From positions 137,735-201,734 of the forward strand of contig CAYHEC010000002.1 in assembly GCA_964355675.1 (NCBI GenBank): 64,000 nt of DNA. The letters are read 5' to 3'. Below the pieces are notes generated by a model, which saw only the letters and a list, made by a program, of their open reading frames with translations, was not told the DNA's origin and searched no databases. This DNA is from CAMBDS01 sp964355675 (GTDB lineage: Bacteria > Electryoneota > AABM5-125-24 > Hatepunaeales > Hatepunaeaceae). Shown one piece after another: positions 60,185 to 64,000 of this stretch; the first letter of the stretch is position 1; each line of letters opens with the position of its first letter. A program made the translations under genes and the position numbers.

Positions 60185-61381
60185 CTAACTTTCCCTCTTA
60201 ATCACCATCGCCGTTGTCACGCCACCGCCGCCACAGATCGAAGCAAGTCCGAACTCCTTGCCGAGCCGCTTCAATGCGTGGTAAAGGGTAACGACGATCC
60301 TCGCACCAGAAATGCCGGTCGGATGGCCAAGCGCAATGGCTCCGCCATTGACGTTCAACTTTGTCCGATCCCAGCCCAGCATCTTCTCGTTGACCAGAAC
60401 CTGAATCGCGAAAGCCTCGTTGACTTCGATCAAATCCATGTCGTTCAAGGTCATTCCAGCGTTTTTCAATGCCAACGGGATGACGCACCCCGGACCTTCG
60501 CCCATCACCTCCGGTGCGATAGCGGTCTGTGCGTAACCGACGATAGAGAAGAGCGGCTTTGCTCCGAATACCTTCGCATTATCGCGTGAGGTCAGCACCA
60601 GCGCGCTGGCTCCGTCTGACATCCCACAGGCGTTCCCAGCAGTAACCGTTCCATCCTTGCGGAATACGGCAGGCAGTTTCGCAATTTTGGAGACATCGAC
60701 CGGGAAGCGGATGGTCTCGTCCTTGGCGAACGAACGGGGTGGATCACCTCGCTTTTCACCGGGGAGTTCGACCGGAACTACTTCCGCATCAAACCAGCCA
60801 TTCTCCCACGCCTCGTGCGCCTTCACATGAGACGATACGGCAAACTCATCCTGCTCTTCACGGGAGATCTTCCATTTGTCGAAGAGATTCTCGGCAGTAG
60901 CGCCCATCCCTTGCCCGATAAGCGGATCAGTCGCGTCCGACCAGCCGTCTTCGAGTTTCCGGTCGCCCATCTTGAAGCCCGCCCAGCGAGCGCCTTTCAG
61001 CAGATACGGGATTGTGGACATCGAGTCGAAACCTCCGACAAGAACGGTCTCGGCAACTCCTGCCAAAATCTCCTGCGATGCGAATGCCATCGCCCGCATA
61101 CCGGATGGGCAAGCCATGTTGAGAGTGATGACCGGTACGCTGTGAGGCAGTCCGCCCCGGACAGCGGCAGTTCGCGCCGGATTCGGTCCATTTCCAGCCT
61201 GACGGCATGATCCAAGAATCGCGTCGTCGATCTGCTCCGGCTTCAGTCCCGATCTTTCGATGGCGGCTTTGACTGCGACAGCTCCTATATCATAGGAAGC
61301 CATATCCTTTAGTGTCCCGCCAAACGATCCCATCGGAGTACGGCAGGCTGAAAGCGCGACGATGTTCTTAAACTGGCTCAA
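60185..61381 (-). CDS. Acetyl-CoA acetyltransferase family thiolase
   Basis: A 398-residue thiolase. The first catalytic Cys is in LNMACPSGMRAMAF (near 89), the His in GGAIALGHPTGISGARI (near 352), and the second Cys in SICGGGGVTTAMVI (near 383). It would cleave the 3-oxoacyl-CoA made after ring opening (for example 3-oxopimelyl-CoA), though acetoacetyl-CoA specificity cannot be excluded. Its start overlaps the stop of the upstream SDR gene by four bases. An octamer array begins a few bases beyond its stop. Confidence 0.92.
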   Translation of the reverse strand: MSQFKNIVALSACRTPMGSFGGTLKDMASYDIGAVAVKAAIERSGLKPEQIDDAILGSCRQAGNGPNPARTAAVRGGLPHSVPVITLNMACPSGMRAMAFASQEILAGVAETVLVGGFDSMSTIPYLLKGARWAGFKMGDRKLEDGWSDATDPLIGQGMGATAENLFDKWKISREEQDEFAVSSHVKAHEAWENGWFDAEVVPVELPGEKRGDPPRSFAKDETIRFPVDVSKIAKLPAVFRKDGTVTAGNACGMSDGASALVLTSRDNAKVFGAKPLFSIVGYAQTAIAPEVMGEGPGCVIPLALKNAGMTLNDMDLIEVNEAFAIQVLVNEKMLGWDRTKLNVNGGAIALGHPTGISGARIVVTLYHALKRLGKEFGLASICGGGGVTTAMVIKRES

Positions 61382-62124
61382 ATGTACTGCCCTCCATCCA
61401 CTTTAATGATCTCCCCGGTTACGTGTCTGGCAAAATCACTACAGAAGAAACTGACGACATGCGCCACATCTTCCGGTTCGCCAAGTCTCCCGACCGCCGT
61501 TTCGTTAGTCGAAATCAGTTTGGCTTCGTCCGGCATTTTCTCCATCATGTCGGTCATTATCAGTCCCGGTGCAACGGCGTTGACGATAACGCCCGACCTG
61601 CCAAGCTCTTTGGCGGCTGTTTTCATTAGGGCAATGATCCCACCCTTGGAAGCGGCGTAGTTCGACTGCCCGAATTTGCCGCGCATACCATTGATGGAGG
61701 TGAGCATGACGATCCTGCCATACTTTTGCTCACGCATCACCGGAGCCACAGCCCTGAGGTAGTTGAAGTAACCTTTGAGGTTCGTGTTGATGACCGTATC
61801 CCATTGCTCTTCGGTCATCTTCCAGATGACTCCGTCCCAGTTGATTCCAGCATTGCAGACGAGGATGTCGATCCGTCCCCACTCTTCCTTGACCTTATCT
61901 GCCATAACCTGAGCGTCCTTGAACGATGCGACGTCAGCCTGAATGACTAATGCCCGCCGTCCCATAGCTCTGATTTTATCGGCGATAGCGTTAGCTTCGT
62001 CGGCATGTTTGCGATAATTGAGCGCAACGTCGGCTCCGTCTGCCGCCAATTCAAGGGCAATCGCGGCCCCGATCCCTAATGACCCGCCGGTGACGATGGC
62101 GGTTTTGTTTTGTAATAGTCCCAT
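61378..62124 (-). CDS. Short-chain dehydrogenase (FabG/PhaB type), likely 3-hydroxyacyl-CoA dehydrogenase
   Basis: A 248-residue SDR with the coenzyme motif TGGSLGIGAAIALELAADG (near 12), NAG (near 90), the catalytic Ser in VMLTSINGMRGKFG (near 140) and YAASKGG (Tyr/Lys near 156-160), and NAVAPGLIMTDM (near 185). FabG/PhaB-type sequences reduce or oxidise 3-oxo/3-hydroxyacyl thioesters. In this operon, translationally coupled to the thiolase, a 3-hydroxypimelyl-CoA (or BadH-like) dehydrogenase role is likely. Confidence 0.88.
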   Translation of the reverse strand: MGLLQNKTAIVTGGSLGIGAAIALELAADGADVALNYRKHADEANAIADKIRAMGRRALVIQADVASFKDAQVMADKVKEEWGRIDILVCNAGINWDGVIWKMTEEQWDTVINTNLKGYFNYLRAVAPVMREQKYGRIVMLTSINGMRGKFGQSNYAASKGGIIALMKTAAKELGRSGVIVNAVAPGLIMTDMMEKMPDEAKLISTNETAVGRLGEPEDVAHVVSFFCSDFARHVTGEIIKVDGGQYI

Positions 62125-62157
62125 TTAACTCTCTTTTGATTATATTTGTTTGTTGGT

Positions 62158-62184
62158 AGTGTGAAAGTACGAAAGTGCGAAAGT
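62158..62184. repeat. 8-bp array, left arm of the intact octamer element
   Basis: AGTGTGAAAGTACGAAAGTG and one further octamer, just outside the stop of the four-helix gene and inverted relative to 62574-62750. Confidence 0.9.
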
Positions 62185-62186
62185 CC

Positions 62187-62558
62187 TCATCGGGAGGTTT
62201 TGAAATTATCGATCAATCCGGTGATCATCGAGGAAATTTCCTTGCATTCTTGGATCAAAGAATCCGCAGAATCTCGATCAAGATACTCCAAAGCGAGAGC
62301 GATGTACAATTGAGTTCTCAATTCTCCGCATGATCCCTTGGCAATCAGGGAGTATCGTCTAAATTCTGGCACTGAGTTGCGTTCATACCCCTCAGCAAGA
62401 TTTGAAGGGATCGAGACCGCCGCACGCCGGACTTGATCCTTCAATCCCCAATCTTTCTCGAATCCGCCTTTGGAAGTAAGTTTATAAATATTGACAGCAA
62501 GACGACAACTCCGTTTCCAAGCCTCAATGTCCTCAATCCTCGTGATTAGCTTACCCAA
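62187..62558 (-). CDS. Four-helix bundle protein (23S rRNA intervening-sequence protein / Avd-like), octamer-flanked intact copy
   Basis: A 123-residue protein with the family signature: IEDIEAWKRSCRLAVNIYKL at the N-terminus, LKDQVRRAAVSIPSNLAEGY (near 38), and LIAKGSCGELRTQLYIALAL (near 70). It is basic in the first two helices. The family is known from 23S rRNA intervening sequences, as retroelement accessory protein Avd, and as many stand-alone genes. Here it interrupts the benzoyl-CoA operon between the Oah and SDR genes. Octamer arrays in inverted orientation lie at both sides (3.4 copies downstream, 22 copies upstream). The RNA of this stretch could fold into a long stem with the gene in its loop. 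The decayed copy at 58465 is a close relative. Confidence 0.9.
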   Translation of the reverse strand: MGKLITRIEDIEAWKRSCRLAVNIYKLTSKGGFEKDWGLKDQVRRAAVSIPSNLAEGYERNSVPEFRRYSLIAKGSCGELRTQLYIALALEYLDRDSADSLIQECKEISSMITGLIDNFKTSR

Positions 62559-62573
62559 TACCCATCCCTAATG

Positions 62574-62750
62574 TTTCGCACTTTCGTACTTTCGTACTTT
62601 CGCACTTTCGTACTTTCGTACTTTCGCACTTTCGTACTTTCGCACTTTCGTACTTTCGTACTTTCGCACTTTCGCACTTTCGCACTTTCGCACTTTCGTA
62701 CTTTCGTACTTTCGCACTTTCGCACTTTCGCACTTTCGCACTTTCGCACT
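62574..62750. repeat. 8-bp tandem array, right arm, about 22 copies
   Basis: (CGCACTTT) and (CGTACTTT) octamers over 177 bp, ending at the TAG stop of the Oah gene (62749-62751). The two octamer types appear in mixed order. Apparent open frames on both strands simply translate the repeat and are not genes. Confidence 0.95.
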
Positions 62751-63876
62751 AAATTGGCTTCCCCAACACCGCTTCCATGAAATTCTCATCGAACAACGCC
62801 CCATCAGCCTGTAATTGCCTGAATTTGATAAAATCGATGGTGTCGCGTCCAGTGATCTTCTTGGTATTGAAGGCCGTGAAACCGAGAAACGCCTCACCCA
62901 GCATATTCGCCGCCAGCCAGTGCCGGTTGGCGAGCTTGGTCTGATCCCAGAAAAACTTCTTTTTCTGCCGGATGCCGTCGATCGACTTGATGAGACAGCC
63001 CGGAAAGAGGTTGGTGAACGTCCAGACTATCTTGTTGACTTCGGCATCGACACGGCTGAAATCGTAGGTTGTTGTCTTCATGTACTCTTTCGCCTTGGCG
63101 GCAGTTTCGCCTGAGACCGAATCCCCATAGACAATTTCACCGTCGTCGATGTACCGGTCGGTGATTACCAGCGGATTGCGGACAAATTTGTCGCCGTCTT
63201 TCAGAACCGGCGCGACTTTACTGATCAGACCAAACCGTTGCATTTTGTAAGAGGACCAAAGTTCGCAGGAAATACAGTTCCACATCGCTTGTTCGAGTGG
63301 GAGCATCCACGGGAGAAAGTCCGTCGAGCCTCCATCTGGAGCTGATCCGTGTCGCGGACCTGCTTGGCCATAAATTGCTGTATCAGCCGAAACAGTCAGA
63401 TCGCAAGCCATTCCGATCTCCTGCCCTCCGGCGACTCGCATACCGTTCACCCGGCAGATGACCGGCTTTTTACAGCTTAGTATCCCGTCAACCATGCCAT
63501 TGAACAGATCCATGTACATTCCGTATTCCTGCGGTCTGCCGGAGTAATACTCGGAATACTCCTTGGTGTTACCGCCGGTGCAGAAAGCCTTCTCGCCTGC
63601 GGCAGTAAAGACGACAGCAACGACTCTCCTGTCCATCGAAGCCTTGTGGAAACCAGCTATTACACCTTTCACCATTTTGGTAGTGTAGGAGTTGAACTGA
63701 GCCGGGTTATCCAAAGTTATCCAAGCTGTGAACAGTCCGTCTGTCTGCTCTCCCTTAGGACTTACAATCGGTTTTAATTCATAATGAATGGTCGGCGCTT
63801 CTCCACCGAAAAACTCATTCCCCCACAGATCGTGGTCTTTTATTTCCCCTTCACGGGGCAGCCAATTGAGAGACAT
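62749..63876 (-). CDS. oah: 6-Oxocyclohex-1-ene-1-carbonyl-CoA hydrolase (ring-opening)
   Basis: From ATG 63876 (GGAGGAATAATG context) the protein is 375 residues, the usual Oah/BamA length; the frame is open to 63915. The hydrolase opens the ring to 3-hydroxypimelyl-CoA. It belongs to the crotonase superfamily: PREGEIKDHDLWGNEFFG at the N-terminus, AFCTGGNTKEYSEYYSG (near 100), RVNGMRVAGGQEIGMACDL (near 148) and GQAGPRHGSAPDGGSTDFLP (near 180), the stretch used in the bamA marker region. It is the first gene of the island's main transcript in this window, behind a strong promoter, and its stop codon abuts the octamer array. Confidence 0.94.
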   Translation of the reverse strand: MSLNWLPREGEIKDHDLWGNEFFGGEAPTIHYELKPIVSPKGEQTDGLFTAWITLDNPAQFNSYTTKMVKGVIAGFHKASMDRRVVAVVFTAAGEKAFCTGGNTKEYSEYYSGRPQEYGMYMDLFNGMVDGILSCKKPVICRVNGMRVAGGQEIGMACDLTVSADTAIYGQAGPRHGSAPDGGSTDFLPWMLPLEQAMWNCISCELWSSYKMQRFGLISKVAPVLKDGDKFVRNPLVITDRYIDDGEIVYGDSVSGETAAKAKEYMKTTTYDFSRVDAEVNKIVWTFTNLFPGCLIKSIDGIRQKKKFFWDQTKLANRHWLAANMLGEAFLGFTAFNTKKITGRDTIDFIKFRQLQADGALFDENFMEAVLGKPI

Positions 63877-63903
63877 TATTCCTCCAGTTTTATTCCAGAT
63901 AGC

Positions 63904-63931
63904 GGTATATTTCAATTTGAGTGAGTGTCAA
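63904..63931 (-). promoter_or_regulatory. Sigma-70-type promoter of the oah-led operon
   Basis: On the minus strand: TTGACA, 16-base spacer, TATACC. The transcription start would be near 63897, about 20 bases before the ATG at 63876. No BzdR or BadM site was recognised. Confidence 0.55.
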
Positions 63932-63934
63932 TAC

Positions 63935-63960
63935 ACTTGGAGTGTGGACTTTCAGAGTTC
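63935..63960. repeat. Degenerate TTGGAG(A/G)GCGG-family element
   Basis: CTTGGAGTGTGGACTTTCAG resembles the 35701 member, but its second half does not pair. Confidence 0.4.
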
Positions 63961-64000
63961 GTTGATTTATTCGCTTGGGACGCCAATTCGGACAAGATTC

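Noticed and set aside
52339..62558. Diversity-generating retroelement (because the four-helix proteins resemble Avd)
   Set aside because: No reverse transcriptase gene, no template/variable repeat pair and no adenine-mutagenised target region is visible.
62546..62897. Several open frames (60-109 residues) made of RKCESAKV / RTFVLSHF repeats on both strands
   Set aside because: They are translations of the octamer array; an 8-bp unit leaves frames open by chance, and they have no start context or non-repeat body.

Overview
The window looks like a chromosomal segment of an uncultured, anaerobic, Gram-negative bacterium of the FCB superphylum (KSB1-, Zixibacteria- or Cloacimonadota-like). Three points suggest this. 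Three large secreted proteins end in a 'YPNPFNS...GxYxVKL' C-terminal sorting/FlgD-like domain typical of FCB bacteria. There are lipoproteins and gingipain-like C25 peptidases. Many genes depend on anaerobic, oxygen-sensitive chemistry. I cannot fix the phylum from sequence alone.

Layout. 1-5.7 kb (minus strand): a secreted GDD-Y repeat protein cut by the window edge, and a three-gene membrane redox module (cytochrome b-like, HybA-like ferredoxin, NrfD/HybB fused to a seven-heme cytochrome c) behind a sigma-54-type promoter. 6-17.5 kb (mostly plus): housekeeping genes (tsaB, a Cys/Met PLP enzyme, a NYN-domain protein, mfd) and three consecutive periplasmic PpiC/SurA-type foldases. 17.7-31.4 kb: two C25 peptidases and one further protein carrying sorting domains, plus an ECF sigma/anti-sigma pair. 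31.4-38.5 kb: hsp20 behind a near-perfect sigma-54 promoter with a symmetric upstream dyad, clpB, a CADD-like folate gene, tRNA-Ala(CGC), SRP RNA, dnaX and ybaB.

38.6-63.9 kb (all minus strand) is a catabolic island for anaerobic aromatic degradation. It encodes the ATP-dependent (class I, Bzd-type) benzoyl-CoA reductase in the order N-O-P-Q, then ferredoxin (M) and a flavo-FeS oxidoreductase (V), the same order as the Azoarcus bzd operon. It also has diene-carbonyl-CoA hydratase, hydroxy-enoyl-CoA dehydrogenase, the ring-opening hydrolase, a beta-oxidation set (SDR, thiolase, acyl-CoA dehydrogenase), a two-subunit 2-oxoacid:ferredoxin oxidoreductase and a molybdenum hydroxylase trio with its maturation genes. 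Together these would reduce benzoyl-CoA with ferredoxin electrons, hydrate, oxidise and open the ring, and shorten the chain. No benzoate-CoA ligase and no BzdR-type regulator lies in the window.

The most unusual signal is the repeat landscape of this island. Small four-helix-bundle genes (23S rRNA intervening-sequence-protein/Avd-like family) sit between catabolic genes. Each is flanked directly by inverted arrays of 7- or 8-bp tandem repeats that start at, or run into, the stop codons of neighbouring genes. One intact 8-mer copy, one intact 7-mer copy, one pseudogene copy and one empty pair of arms are visible. This resembles the stem-with-ORF-in-the-loop design of rRNA intervening sequences, moved into an mRNA operon. 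Several families of short palindromic repeats also fill intergenic gaps, and two appear to have inserted in frame into oxidoreductase genes.
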